From: Micromonospora humi | GTDB lineage: Bacteria; Actinomycetota; Actinomycetes; Mycobacteriales; Micromonosporaceae | Reading direction: 5' to 3' | Length of the DNA stretch: 64,000 nucleotides | Assembly: GCF_900090105.1 (NCBI RefSeq) | Contig: NZ_FMDM01000018.1 | Location: 1,020 to 65,019, forward strand | Shown: in pieces, positions 19,893-28,841 of the stretch | Position numbering within the stretch: the first letter of the stretch is position 1 | Layout: the number at the start of each line of letters is the position of its first letter | The notes under the pieces: generated by a model | Told to the model about the DNA's origin: nothing | Databases searched by the model: none | What the model saw: only the letters and a program-made list of their open reading frames with translations | Position numbers and translations under genes: made by a program

Positions 19893-20183
19893 GAGCGGAC
19901 ACCATAGTGATCCACTCGCGTCCTGTCCGCATCGGCACCCCGACGGTGCGAGGATATTTACCGAAGTCTGTCCTGTCGGCTGACGGCGTCTCCACCGGCC
20001 GGCCCGGTCCATGCCTGACACTCCGTCAGCACCGCCGGGCACCGGATGTCACTGTGTTGGCGTCCCCGGGCCTCCGGCACGCCTAGACTGCCGCCGGCGG
20101 GACCGGTGGACCGCGTCGGCAACGGAGCCGGCGGGGCGCCGCGCTGTCGGGGGAGAGCCGCCCCGGAGGAAGGTGTCTGCATC

Positions 20184-21299
20184 GTGAAGGTCGGAATCCC
20201 CCGCGAGGTCAAGAACCACGAGTACCGGGTGGCGATCACGCCGGCGGGCGTCAACGAGTTCACCCGCCACGGCCACGAGGTCTTCGTCGAGGCGGGTGCC
20301 GGGGTCGGCTCCAGCATCACCGACGACGAGTTCGCCGCCGCCGGCGCGAAGATCCTGGCCACCGCCGACGAGGTGTGGGACACCGCCGAGCTGGTGCTCA
20401 AGGTCAAGGAGCCGATCGCCGAGGAGTACCACCGGATGCGCGAGGGGCAGGTGCTCTTCACCTACCTGCACCTGGCCGCCTCCCGCGAGTGCACCGACGC
20501 GCTGGTCGACCGGAAGGTCACCGGCATCGCCTACGAGACCGTCGAGCTGCCCGACCGGTCGCTGCCGCTGCTCGCCCCGATGTCCGAGGTGGCCGGCCGG
20601 CTCGCCCCGCAGGTCGGCGCGTTCTACATGATGCGCACCGGCGGCGGCCGGGGCGTGCTGCCCGGCGGCGTCTCCGGCGTGTACGCGGCCAAGACCGTGG
20701 TCATCGGCGCCGGCGTGTCCGGCCTGAACGCCGCCGCCATCGCGCTGGGCCTGCAGTCCGAGGTGCTGCTGCTGGACAAGAACGTGGCCCGGCTGCGCTC
20801 CGCCGACGCCATCTACCGGGGCCACCTGCAGACCGTCGCCTCCAACGCGTACGAGATCGAGCGGGCCGTGCTCGACGCGGACCTGGTCATCGGCGCGGTG
20901 CTGGTGCCCGGCGCGAAGGCCCCGAAGCTGATCTCCAACGAGCTGGTCTCCCGGATGAAGCCGGGCAGCGTGCTCGTCGACATCGCCATCGACCAGGGCG
21001 GCTGCTTCGAGGACTCGCGCCCCACCACGCACGCCGACCCGGTCTACAAGGTGCACGACTCGATCTTCTACTGCGTGGCGAACATGCCCGGCGCGGTGCC
21101 GAACACCAGCACCTACGCGCTGACCAACGTCACCCTGCCGTACGCCCTCGAACTGGCGAACCAGGGCTGGCGGGGGGCGCTGCGGGCCGACCCGGCGCTG
21201 GCGCTGGGGCTGAACACCCACGACGGCAAGGTGGTCTACGGCCCGGTCGCCGAGGCGCACGGGATGGACGTGCTGCCGCTGGCCGAGGTGCTGAGCTGA
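20184..21299 (+). CDS. ald: Alanine dehydrogenase
   Basis: A 371-residue enzyme, the usual length, that interconverts alanine and pyruvate plus ammonia with NAD. Substrate residues Arg15 (NHEYRVA), Lys75 (VLKVKEP) and His96 (TYLHLA) are at the canonical positions, and the NAD loop VVIGAGVSGLNAAAIA follows near 175. GTG at 20184 lies 10 bases after GGAGGAAGG; using it gives the family N-terminus VKVGIPREVK. A possible -10 (TAGACT, 20084-20089) lies 95 bp upstream, without a well-spaced -35. The stop overlaps the proposed CTG start of xerD. Confidence 0.95.
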   Translation: MKVGIPREVKNHEYRVAITPAGVNEFTRHGHEVFVEAGAGVGSSITDDEFAAAGAKILATADEVWDTAELVLKVKEPIAEEYHRMREGQVLFTYLHLAASRECTDALVDRKVTGIAYETVELPDRSLPLLAPMSEVAGRLAPQVGAFYMMRTGGGRGVLPGGVSGVYAAKTVVIGAGVSGLNAAAIALGLQSEVLLLDKNVARLRSADAIYRGHLQTVASNAYEIERAVLDADLVIGAVLVPGAKAPKLISNELVSRMKPGSVLVDIAIDQGGCFEDSRPTTHADPVYKVHDSIFYCVANMPGAVPNTSTYALTNVTLPYALELANQGWRGALRADPALALGLNTHDGKVVYGPVAEAHGMDVLPLAEVLS

Positions 21300-22282
21300 C
21301 CGAGACGACGCACCGGGCCGGCGCGCAACCCGCGCCGGCCCTGCGTCGGGCGGTCCGCGGCTACCTGGACCACCTCACCGTCGAGCGCGGGCTCTCCGGG
21401 AACACGCTCGCCTCGTACCGCCGGGACCTGGACCGCTACCTCACCACCCTGGCCGAGGCCGGGGTGACCGACCTGGCCGCCGCCGGCCCGGGCGAGGTCG
21501 AGGCCCACCTGGCCCGGCTGCGCGCCGGCGACGATGACCATCCGCCGCTCGCCGTCTCGTCCACCGCCCGGGCCGCGAGCGCGGTACGTGGCCTGCACCG
21601 CTTCGCGCTGCGCGAGGGCCTCACCGGCGCCGACGCGGGCCGCGACGTCCGGCCGCCCACGCCGCCGCGCCGGCTGCCCCGGGCGCTGCCGGTCGACGCC
21701 GTCCTGCGGCTGCTGGAGGCCGCCGGCCCGACCGGGACCACCGGCGACGCCGCGCCCCGCACGCTGCGCGACCGGGCGCTGCTGGAGTTCCTGTACGGCA
21801 CCGGCGCGCGGATCTCCGAGGCGGTCGGCGCGGCCGTCGACGACCTCGACCTGGACACCGGGACCGTGCTGCTGCGCGGCAAGGGCGGCCGGACCCGCCT
21901 CGTCCCGGTCGGTGGGTACGCCGCCGACGCGGTGCGCGCCTGGCTGGTCCGCGGCCGGCCGGCGCTGCTCGCCGCCGGGCGGGGCACCCCGGCGCTGTTC
22001 GTCAACGCCCGCGGCGGACCGCTCACCCGGCAGGGCGCCTGGGGCGTGCTGCGTGCCGCCGCCGGTCGCGCCGGCCTGCCCGTCGACGGCCCCGAGTCGG
22101 TCTCCCCGCACACGCTGCGCCACTCGTACGCCACCCACCTGCTCGACGGCGGCGCGGACGTGCGCGTGGTGCAGGAGCTGCTGGGCCACGCGTCGGTGAC
22201 CACCACCCAGGTGTACACGTTGGTCACTGTGGAACGGCTGCGCGAGGTGTACGCCACCGCGCACCCGCGCGCGCTCTCCTGA
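21296..22282 (+). CDS. xerD: Tyrosine recombinase XerD (CTG start likely)
   Basis: About 328 residues. The protein acts with XerC at dif to resolve chromosome dimers. The SAM-like core-binding domain is at about 13-115. The catalytic domain has Arg172 (GARISE), His272 and Arg275 (HTLRH), His298 (GHAS) and nucleophile Tyr307 (TTQVYT). No ATG, GTG or TTG occurs in frame between the ald coding end and residue 38, inside the core-binding domain. The CTG at 21296 overlaps the ald TGA (CTGA) and has GAGGTG six bases upstream, so it is the best start. The gene is followed by parA, scpA and scpB, all chromosome-segregation genes. Confidence 0.85.
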   Translation: MTETTHRAGAQPAPALRRAVRGYLDHLTVERGLSGNTLASYRRDLDRYLTTLAEAGVTDLAAAGPGEVEAHLARLRAGDDDHPPLAVSSTARAASAVRGLHRFALREGLTGADAGRDVRPPTPPRRLPRALPVDAVLRLLEAAGPTGTTGDAAPRTLRDRALLEFLYGTGARISEAVGAAVDDLDLDTGTVLLRGKGGRTRLVPVGGYAADAVRAWLVRGRPALLAAGRGTPALFVNARGGPLTRQGAWGVLRAAAGRAGLPVDGPESVSPHTLRHSYATHLLDGGADVRVVQELLGHASVTTTQVYTLVTVERLREVYATAHPRALS

Positions 22283-22451
22283 CCGGCGGCCGACACGCCG
22301 ACCCGGTACCGAAGCTGCTGCTGGCCGGTGGCGTACAGTCGGCATCGGCGCGGGCCTCCAGGTGCGACGGACCGGGGGTGCGCAGCGGCGCCGCGAGGGA
22401 CGTCGGACGGCTCCGACGCCGGGTTGGTCGTCGGGAGGGGGCAACGAGGAC

Positions 22452-23375
22452 ATGGCAGGAAACGGTGACCGTGCCGAGACCTGGACGTCGGAGCTCCGTG
22501 AGCAGCAGGCGACGCTCGGTGCCGACCTCGGCCCCGCCGACCCGGCCGCGTACACGATGCGCAAGCCGATCCCCGAGCCGATGCCGACCGACCGGCACGG
22601 CCCGGCGCGGATCATCGCGATGGCCAACCAGAAGGGTGGCGTCGGCAAGACCACGACCACCATCAACCTGGGCGCCGCCCTCGCCGAGTACGGCCGCAAG
22701 GTGCTCCTGGTGGACTTCGATCCGCAGGGCGCCCTCTCCGTCGGCCTGGGCGTCAACCCGCACAACCTCGACCTGTCGGTCTACAACCTGTTGATGCAGG
22801 ACGACGTCACCGCCGAGGACGTCCTGATCAAGACCGACGTGGCCGGGCTGCACCTGTTGCCGGCCAACATCGACCTCTCCGCCGCCGAGATCCAGCTCGT
22901 CAACGAGGTCGCCCGGGAGATGGCCCTGGCCCGGGTGCTGCGCACCATCCGCAAGGAGTACGACTTCATCCTGATCGACTGCCAGCCCTCGCTGGGCCTG
23001 CTGGCGATCAACGCGCTGACCGTCGCGCACGGCGTGCTCATCCCGCTGGAGTGCGAGTTCTTCAGCCTGCGCGGGGTGGCGCTGCTGCTGGACACCATCG
23101 ACAAGGTGCGCGAGCGGCTCAACTTCGACCTCGAGCTCGAAGGCATCCTCGCCACCATGTACGACAGTCGCACCACCCACTGCCGGCAGGTGCTGCAGCG
23201 GGTGGTGGAGGCGTTCGGCGACAAGGTCTACCAGACCGTCATCACCAAGACCGTGAAGTTCCCCGAGTCGACGGTGGCCGGCGCGCCCATCACCACCCTC
23301 GACCCGGCCTCCTCCGGCGCGCGCAACTACCGGCAGCTCGCCCGAGAGGTGATCGCCGCCGAGGCGGACCGGTAG
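22452..23375 (+). CDS. parA: ParA/Soj-family chromosome-partition ATPase
   Basis: A 307-residue ParA-type Walker ATPase. The deviant Walker A is KGGVGKTT at residues 61-68 (with the signature Lys at the motif start). Walker A' lies in VLLVDFDPQGALSVGLG, and Walker B in YDFILIDCQPSLGLLAINAL. The first 50 residues are a variable N-terminal region. ATG at 22452 (MAGNGDRAE) follows CGAGGAC. No parB lies beside it; the partner genes are scpA and scpB, as in Rv1708-Rv1710. The main ParAB pair is usually near the origin, so this one probably assists segregation together with condensin. Confidence 0.9.
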   Translation: MAGNGDRAETWTSELREQQATLGADLGPADPAAYTMRKPIPEPMPTDRHGPARIIAMANQKGGVGKTTTTINLGAALAEYGRKVLLVDFDPQGALSVGLGVNPHNLDLSVYNLLMQDDVTAEDVLIKTDVAGLHLLPANIDLSAAEIQLVNEVAREMALARVLRTIRKEYDFILIDCQPSLGLLAINALTVAHGVLIPLECEFFSLRGVALLLDTIDKVRERLNFDLELEGILATMYDSRTTHCRQVLQRVVEAFGDKVYQTVITKTVKFPESTVAGAPITTLDPASSGARNYRQLAREVIAAEADR

Positions 23376-23416
23376 GGCGCACGTCGCCCGCCCGCCGCGT
23401 CGACTACGGTTTCCCG

Positions 23417-24484
23417 GTGACCGCGCCGCCCCTCGACCCGCACGCCGACCCGGCCGACGCCGCCGGGCTGGCCGCCGAGGTCGACGGCGTCGTTCCCGCC
23501 GACCTCGCCGTCGTCGAGGAGACCAGCGGGTTCACGGTCCGGCTGGACAACTTCACCGGCCCGTTCGACCTGCTGCTCCAGCTCATCAGCAAGCACAAGC
23601 TGGACGTCACCGAGGTCGCCCTGCACAAGGTCACCGACGAGTTCATCGCCTACCTGCGGGCCATGGGCGACCAGTGGGACCTGGACGAGACCAGCGAGTT
23701 CCTGCTGGTCGCCGCCACCCTGCTCGACCTCAAGGCGGCCCGGCTGCTGCCCTCGGCCGAGGTGGAGGACGAGGAGGACTTGGCGCTGCTGGAGGCGCGG
23801 GACCTGCTCTTCGCCCGGCTGCTGCAGTACAAGGCGTACAAGGAGGCGGCGGCGCACATCGCCGAGCTGGAAGCGGTCGGCGGCCGACGCTACCCGCGGG
23901 CGGTCACCCTGGAGCCCCGCTACGCCGAGGCGCTGCCCGACCTGGTGCTCGGCATCGGCCCGCAGCGGTTGCTCAAGCTGGCCGTGAGGGCGATGAGCCC
24001 GAAGCCGGTGCCCGAGGTCTCCATCGCCCACGTGCACATGGTCCGGGTCAGCGTCCGGGAGCACGCCGGGATCATCGCCGACCGGCTGCGTCGCGCCGGG
24101 GTGGCCACCTTCTCGCTGCTCTGCGCCGACTGCGAGATGACGCTGGAGGTGGTGGCCCGGTTCCTGGCGCTGCTGGAGCTCTACCGGCAGGGTCTCGTCG
24201 CGTTCGTGCAGGAGCAGGCGCTGGAGGAGCTGACGGTCCGCTGGACCGGCCCGGCCGACGGCGACGCCGAGCTGACCGTCGACGAGTACGCCGGCTCGCC
24301 GGAACCGACCCCCGCCCCGGCCGACGTATCCGCTGCCGACGCCGACGCCGACGCCGACGCCGCTGCCGCTGCCGACCCCGCCGAGGGGGACGCCGACACC
24401 GCCGACGTCGACACCGCCATCGCCGCCGCCGACGACGACCAGCGTCGTGACGTGGCGGACACGACCGCACCGACGCAGGAGTGA
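23417..24484 (+). CDS. scpA: Segregation and condensation protein ScpA
   Basis: A 355-residue kleisin of the SMC-ScpAB condensin. The N-terminal SMC-binding domain begins FTVRLDNFTGPFDLLLQLISKHKLDVTEV (about 39-67). The acidic middle includes AEVEDEEDLALLEARDLLFARLLQYKAYKEAA. The C-terminal winged helix binds the second SMC head. The last 70 residues are an Asp/Ala-rich disordered tail (DADADADA), longer than usual. GTG at 23417 is preceded by GGTTTCCCG and little Shine-Dalgarno sequence. scpB starts four bases after the stop. Confidence 0.94.
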   Translation: MTAPPLDPHADPADAAGLAAEVDGVVPADLAVVEETSGFTVRLDNFTGPFDLLLQLISKHKLDVTEVALHKVTDEFIAYLRAMGDQWDLDETSEFLLVAATLLDLKAARLLPSAEVEDEEDLALLEARDLLFARLLQYKAYKEAAAHIAELEAVGGRRYPRAVTLEPRYAEALPDLVLGIGPQRLLKLAVRAMSPKPVPEVSIAHVHMVRVSVREHAGIIADRLRRAGVATFSLLCADCEMTLEVVARFLALLELYRQGLVAFVQEQALEELTVRWTGPADGDAELTVDEYAGSPEPTPAPADVSAADADADADAAAAADPAEGDADTADVDTAIAAADDDQRRDVADTTAPTQE

Positions 24485-24488
24485 CCTG

Positions 24489-25457
24489 ATGAGCGACGAG
24501 GAGCGCCGCGACTCGCTGGCCGACCAGGCAGCCGCCTGGATCCCTCCATGGGCGCGCCCCACCCCGCCCGAGCCCACCCCTTCCGACGAGGCCCCGCCCC
24601 GCCCTGACGAGGCCCCGCCCGCCGCAGCTCGGCCCGAGCCCGACACGGTGGATACCTACCGCTCACCGGAGCGTGCGGATCTCGACTCCTCCGCAGATCT
24701 TGGAAGCGATGGGCCCCCGGAGGGGCCGTTTCCTTCCAAGATCTCGTCTCCGGGCGAGACCTCGGGGGAGGCCCCGGGTGGCGGGGACGGGGGCGACGTC
24801 GGGGCGCCGGGTCGGGAGTCGGCAGCCGACGACGGGGGGAGCGCTGGCGGCGTACCCCAGAAGCGGGGGCGGCGGCGGGCGGCGCCGGAACCGGCGCCCG
24901 CGCCGGTGCTGGACGACGCCGAGCTGCGCGGCGCCCTGGAGGCGATCCTGCTGGTGGTGGACCAGCCGGTCAGCGAGCTGGTCCTGGCCGAGGTGCTGGA
25001 GCAGGCCCCGGAGCGGGTGGGCGCCATGCTCGACGACATCGCCGCCGGCTACACCGCGGCCGGCCACGGTTTCGAGCTGCGCCGGGCCGCGGGTGGCTGG
25101 CGTCTCTACACCCGGCCGGAATACGCCGGCCATGTCGAACGGTTCGTGCTGGACGGGCAGTCGGTCCGGCTGACCCAGGCCGCGCTGGAGACCCTCGCGG
25201 TGGTCGCCTACCGCCAGCCGGTGACCCGTTCGCGCATCTCGGCCATCCGGGGTGTCAACTGCGACGGGGTGCTCCGTACCCTGGTGGGTCGCGGCCTGGT
25301 CGAGGAGTGCGGCACCGAAGCGGACAGCGGTGCGTTCCTCTACCGGACCACCACCTTGTTCCTGGAGAAGCTGGGGCTCAACTCGGTGGACGACCTGCCG
25401 CCCCTGGCCCCGTTCCTTCCCGACGACGTAGAAGAGCTTGCCGATGCGACGCGATGA
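24489..25457 (+). CDS. scpB: Segregation and condensation protein ScpB with long N-terminal extension
   Basis: A 322-residue ScpB. The conserved double winged-helix region is about residues 140-310 (ELRGALEAILLVVDQPVSELVLAEVL; LTQAALETLAVVAYRQPVTRSRISAIRGVNCDGVLRTLV). The first 135 residues are an extra Pro/Glu/Ser-rich linker, unlike compact ScpB proteins of about 190-200 residues. Part of this linker (about residues 69-86) is encoded by an almost perfect palindrome, described separately. ATG at 24489 follows the scpA stop by four bases. The 3' end overlaps rluB by 14 bases. Confidence 0.93.
   Translation: MSDEERRDSLADQAAAWIPPWARPTPPEPTPSDEAPPRPDEAPPAAARPEPDTVDTYRSPERADLDSSADLGSDGPPEGPFPSKISSPGETSGEAPGGGDGGDVGAPGRESAADDGGSAGGVPQKRGRRRAAPEPAPAPVLDDAELRGALEAILLVVDQPVSELVLAEVLEQAPERVGAMLDDIAAGYTAAGHGFELRRAAGGWRLYTRPEYAGHVERFVLDGQSVRLTQAALETLAVVAYRQPVTRSRISAIRGVNCDGVLRTLVGRGLVEECGTEADSGAFLYRTTTLFLEKLGLNSVDDLPPLAPFLPDDVEELADATR
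24695..24744. repeat. 50-bp palindromic element inside scpB
   Basis: Perfect 12-bp outer arms (AGATCTTGGAAG at 24695-24706 and its complement at 24733-24744) enclose inner arms GGCCCC (24712-24717) and GGGGCC (24722-24727) with a CGGA loop. It is read in frame in the disordered N-terminal linker of scpB. Its lower-GC arms differ from the surrounding coding sequence. It looks like an inserted REP- or MITE-type palindrome rather than a terminator; no second copy is seen in this window. Confidence 0.75.
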
Positions 25458-26214
25458 CCGTGCCCCGAAGCCCGACGCCCCCGTGTACGAGGGCGCCGAG
25501 CGCCTGCAGAAGGTGCTCGCCGCCGCGGGGGTGGGATCGCGGCGCGCCTGCGAAGACCTGATCTTCCGGCGGCGGGTCACGGTCAACGGGCGGGTCGCGC
25601 AGCTCGGCGACAAGGCCGACCCGGCACGCGACGTGATCGTCGTCGACGGTGAACGGCTCCAGGCCGACGTCCGCCTGGTCTACGTGGCGATGAACAAGCC
25701 GCGCGGGGTGGTCACCACCATGGCCGACGAGAAGGGCCGCACCGAGCTCGCCGACTTCATCGGCGCGCGGCTGGAGCAGCGGGTCTACCACGTCGGGCGG
25801 CTGGACGCCGACAGCGAGGGCCTGCTCCTGCTCACCAACGACGGCACCCTCGCCCACAAGCTCATGCACCCGTCGTACGAGGTGCTGAAGACCTACCTCG
25901 CCGAGGTGGCCGGGCCGATCCCGCGCAACCTGGGCAAGCGGCTCGCCGCCGGCGTCGAGCTGGAGGACGGGCCGGTGAAGGTCGACGGGTTCAAGGTGGT
26001 CGACACGCTGGGCAAAACCGCCCAGGTGGAGCTGACCCTGCACGAGGGGCGCAAGCACATCGTCCGGCGGCTGATGGCCGAGGTGGGCCACCCGGTGTCC
26101 CGGCTGATCCGTACCTCGATCGGTCCGATCAAGCTCGGCGACCTGCGCACCGGGCGGCTGCGACGGCTGACCAACGCGGAGGTCGCCGCCCTGTTCAAGG
26201 CCGTGGGTGACTGA
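25444..26214 (+). CDS. rluB: RluB-type 23S rRNA pseudouridine synthase
   Basis: A 256-residue RsuA/RluB-family enzyme. It has an N-terminal S4 domain (about 19-75: RLQKVLAAAGVGSRRACEDLI, then RRRVTVNGRVA) and a catalytic domain with MNKPRGVVTT and the catalytic Asp121 in GRLDADSEGLLLLTND. The C-terminal signature is EGRKHIVRRLMAEVGHPV. RluB modifies U2605 of 23S rRNA in E. coli; this assignment follows family size and the scpB-rluB-cmk order (Rv1710-Rv1712). ATG at 25444 has GAAGAG seven bases upstream and lies inside the scpB 3' end. Confidence 0.9.
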   Translation: MRRDDRAPKPDAPVYEGAERLQKVLAAAGVGSRRACEDLIFRRRVTVNGRVAQLGDKADPARDVIVVDGERLQADVRLVYVAMNKPRGVVTTMADEKGRTELADFIGARLEQRVYHVGRLDADSEGLLLLTNDGTLAHKLMHPSYEVLKTYLAEVAGPIPRNLGKRLAAGVELEDGPVKVDGFKVVDTLGKTAQVELTLHEGRKHIVRRLMAEVGHPVSRLIRTSIGPIKLGDLRTGRLRRLTNAEVAALFKAVGD

Positions 26215-26385
26215 CCCGGTCGATCGGGTACGGCTCCCGGTAGGCTTCGACGCGGTCCGCGGGCCGGCGCACGCGCCCCCGCGGGGCGCCCGCGCGGCGC
26301 GGGCATGATTGACGACGAGACACATCCGCTCAACGGCGCCGGACATTCCGGTCGACCCGCGAGGTACGGGCTGAGGAGGACAACG

Positions 26386-27066
26386 GTGGAGGAAAACGTA
26401 CCGGCCGGGCGATGCGTGGTCGCTGTGGACGGGCCGTCCGGTTCGGGGAAGTCCACCGTGTCGCGGCGCCTGGCGGTGAGCCTCGGTGCCCGCTACCTCG
26501 ACACCGGCGCGATGTACCGGGCGCTGACCTGGGCGGTGCTGCGCTCCGGAGTCGAGCTGACCGACGCCGAGTCGGTGGCCAAGGTCGCCGGCGAGGCCGA
26601 CCTGCGCATCGGCACCGACCCCCGGGGGTACGCGGTGACGGTCGACGGCACCGACGTGTCCACCGACATCCGCGGCGCCGAGGTGACCGGCGCGGTCTCC
26701 GCGGTGGCCGCCGTCGGCGCGATCCGTGAGCTGCTGGTCGACCGGCAGCGGCGGCTCATCGCCGAGGCGGGCCGGATCGTGGTCGAGGGCCGCGACATCG
26801 GCTCCGTGGTGGCCCCCGACGCCGACCTGAAGGTCTACCTGACCGCCTCCGAGGCGGCCCGCGCCCGGCGACGCAGCGCTGAGGACGCCGCCGACGTCAC
26901 GGCGACCGCCGCCGACCTGGCCCGGCGGGACCGGCTCGACTCGACCCGCAAGGTCAACCCGTTGCAGCAGGCCACCGACGCCGTGGTGCTGGACACCACC
27001 GAGCTGGGCATCGACGAGGTCGTCGCCCGCCTGCGCGACCTGCTCACCGAGCGGGGTGTCGCGTGA
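26386..27066 (+). CDS. cmk: Cytidylate kinase
   Basis: A 226-residue CMP/dCMP kinase of the usual length. The P-loop is GPSGSGKS at 16-23, the CMP-binding segment is ARYLDTGAMYRALTW, and DIRGAEVTGAVSAVAA and VVEGRDIGSVVAPDADLKVYL follow. The GTG at 26386 is chosen because GAGGAGGA lies seven bases upstream; the open frame starting at 26305 adds 27 residues foreign to the family. The stop overlaps the der GTG. Confidence 0.94.
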   Translation: MEENVPAGRCVVAVDGPSGSGKSTVSRRLAVSLGARYLDTGAMYRALTWAVLRSGVELTDAESVAKVAGEADLRIGTDPRGYAVTVDGTDVSTDIRGAEVTGAVSAVAAVGAIRELLVDRQRRLIAEAGRIVVEGRDIGSVVAPDADLKVYLTASEAARARRRSAEDAADVTATAADLARRDRLDSTRKVNPLQQATDAVVLDTTELGIDEVVARLRDLLTERGVA

Positions 27067-28475
27067 GCGGCGACGACGAATTCGGCGGCTGGGTGGAGCT
27101 GCGTGAGCCGGAGGTCGAGGTCGACGAGCCCACCGGCCCGCGGCCCGTGGTGGCCGTGGTCGGCCGCCCCAACGTGGGCAAGTCCACGCTTGTCAACCGC
27201 ATCATCGGCCGCCGCCAGGCGGTCGTCGAGGACATCCCCGGCGTGACCCGGGACCGGGTGCCCTACGACGCGCAGTGGAACGGCCGGGAGTTCACCGTGG
27301 TGGACACCGGCGGCTGGGAGCCCGACGCCAAGGACCGGGCCGCGGCCATCGCCGCCCAGGCCGAGACCGCCGTGGTCACCGCCGACGTGGTGCTGTTCGT
27401 GGTGGACGCCATGGTCGGCTCGACAGACGTGGACGAGGCCGCGGTGAAGATGCTGCGCCGCAGCGCCAAGCCGGTGATCCTGGTCGCCAACAAGGCCGAC
27501 AACACCACCATCGAGATGGAGGCGACCTCGCTGTGGTCGCTCGGTCTCGGTGAGCCGTTCACGGTGTCGGCGCTGCACGGCCGTGGCTCCGGCGACCTGC
27601 TCGACGCCATCATGGCCGCGCTGCCCGAGGCGCCGAAGATCGTGGAGAACCGTCCGCGCGGCCCGCGCCGGGTGGCCCTGGTCGGACGGCCCAACGTCGG
27701 CAAGTCCAGCCTGCTCAACCGGTTCTCCGGCGAGGACCGCGCGGTGGTCGACTCGGTCGCCGGCACCACCGTCGACCCGGTGGACAGCCTGGTCGAGATC
27801 GGCGGCGAGACCTGGCAGCTGGTGGACACCGCCGGGCTGCGCAAGCGGGTCGGCAGGGCCAGCGGCACGGAATACTACGCCAGCCTGCGCACCGCCTCGG
27901 CGATCGAGGCGGCCGAGGTGGCGGTGGTGCTGCTGGACTCCAGCGAGGTGATCAGCGAGCAGGACCAGCGGGTCCTCACCATGGTGGTGGAGGCCGGCCG
28001 GGCCCTGGTCATCGCGTTCAACAAGTGGGACCTGGTGGACGCCGACCGCCGCTACTACCTGGACAAGGAGATCGACCGGGAGCTTCGGCGGATCCCCTGG
28101 GCGATCCGACTGAACCTGTCCGCGCAGACCGGCCGGGCCGTCGACAAGCTCGCCCCGGCGCTGCGCAAGGCGCTCGCGAGCTGGGAGACCCGCATCCCCA
28201 CCGCGCAGCTCAACCAGTGGCTCACCGCGCTGGTCCAGGCCACCCCGCACCCGGTGCGCGGCGGGCGCGCCCCGCGCATCCTGTTCGCCACCCAGGCCGG
28301 GGTGGCGCCGCCCCGGTTCGTGCTGTTCACCACCGGCCCGCTGGACGCCGGCTACCAGCGGTTCGTGGAACGCAAGCTGCGCGAGGAGTTCGGCTTCGAG
28401 GGCAGCCCGATCGACATCTCGGTCCGGCCGCGCAAGAAGCTGGGCCCGGGCGGGCGCGGCAAGGCGCACGGCTGA
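27063..28475 (+). CDS. der: Ribosome-associated GTPase Der
   Basis: A 470-residue double GTPase needed for 50S ribosome assembly. The two G domains have P-loops GRPNVGKS at 34-41 and 207-214. DTGG and DTAG are the G3 motifs, and NKAD and NKWD the G4 motifs. The C-terminal KH-like domain includes PPRFVLFTTGPLDAGYQRFVERKLREEFGFEGSPIDISVR. GTG at 27063 lies in the cmk stop (GTGA). This ends the core syntenic block; a strong terminator follows. Confidence 0.96.
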   Translation: MSGDDEFGGWVELREPEVEVDEPTGPRPVVAVVGRPNVGKSTLVNRIIGRRQAVVEDIPGVTRDRVPYDAQWNGREFTVVDTGGWEPDAKDRAAAIAAQAETAVVTADVVLFVVDAMVGSTDVDEAAVKMLRRSAKPVILVANKADNTTIEMEATSLWSLGLGEPFTVSALHGRGSGDLLDAIMAALPEAPKIVENRPRGPRRVALVGRPNVGKSSLLNRFSGEDRAVVDSVAGTTVDPVDSLVEIGGETWQLVDTAGLRKRVGRASGTEYYASLRTASAIEAAEVAVVLLDSSEVISEQDQRVLTMVVEAGRALVIAFNKWDLVDADRRYYLDKEIDRELRRIPWAIRLNLSAQTGRAVDKLAPALRKALASWETRIPTAQLNQWLTALVQATPHPVRGGRAPRILFATQAGVAPPRFVLFTTGPLDAGYQRFVERKLREEFGFEGSPIDISVRPRKKLGPGGRGKAHG

Positions 28476-28484
28476 CCGTTCTCC

Positions 28485-28517
28485 AGAAGCCGCCGGGGCA
28501 CCACCCCGGCGGCTTCT
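28485..28517 (+). terminator. Rho-independent terminator after der
   Basis: A perfect 14-bp stem (AGAAGCCGCCGGGG at 28485-28498, complement at 28504-28517) with a 5-base loop, followed by TTTC, nine bases after the der stop. It separates the core operon from the tRNA gene. Confidence 0.9.
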
Positions 28518-28641
28518 TTCCTAGGATGCTCTAGGGGGAGTGACGCCGGGCGCCATGGCGCACGGAGGGGCCTGTGCGTACGGTGCGAAGATCTTGCGCT
28601 AAGCTGTACCGGCTGCTGCGGGGGAGACCGCGCGGGGGCAT

Positions 28642-28715
<74 letters not shown>

Positions 28716-28722
28716 CAAAGAA

Positions 28723-28756
28723 AAGCCCTGACCAGTGGAAACGCTGGTCAGGGCTT
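28723..28756 (+). terminator. Terminator of tRNA-Pro
   Basis: A perfect 13-bp stem (AAGCCCTGACCAG at 28723-28735, complement at 28744-28756) with an 8-base loop begins eight bases after the mature tRNA end. Confidence 0.88.
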
Positions 28757-28841
28757 CGACTCTCTTCTATGGAAATTTGAATCGTCCCCCGAAAACCCCC
28801 GGTTTACGCGCGATGCGGCAACCACGTTTGCACATCTGATC

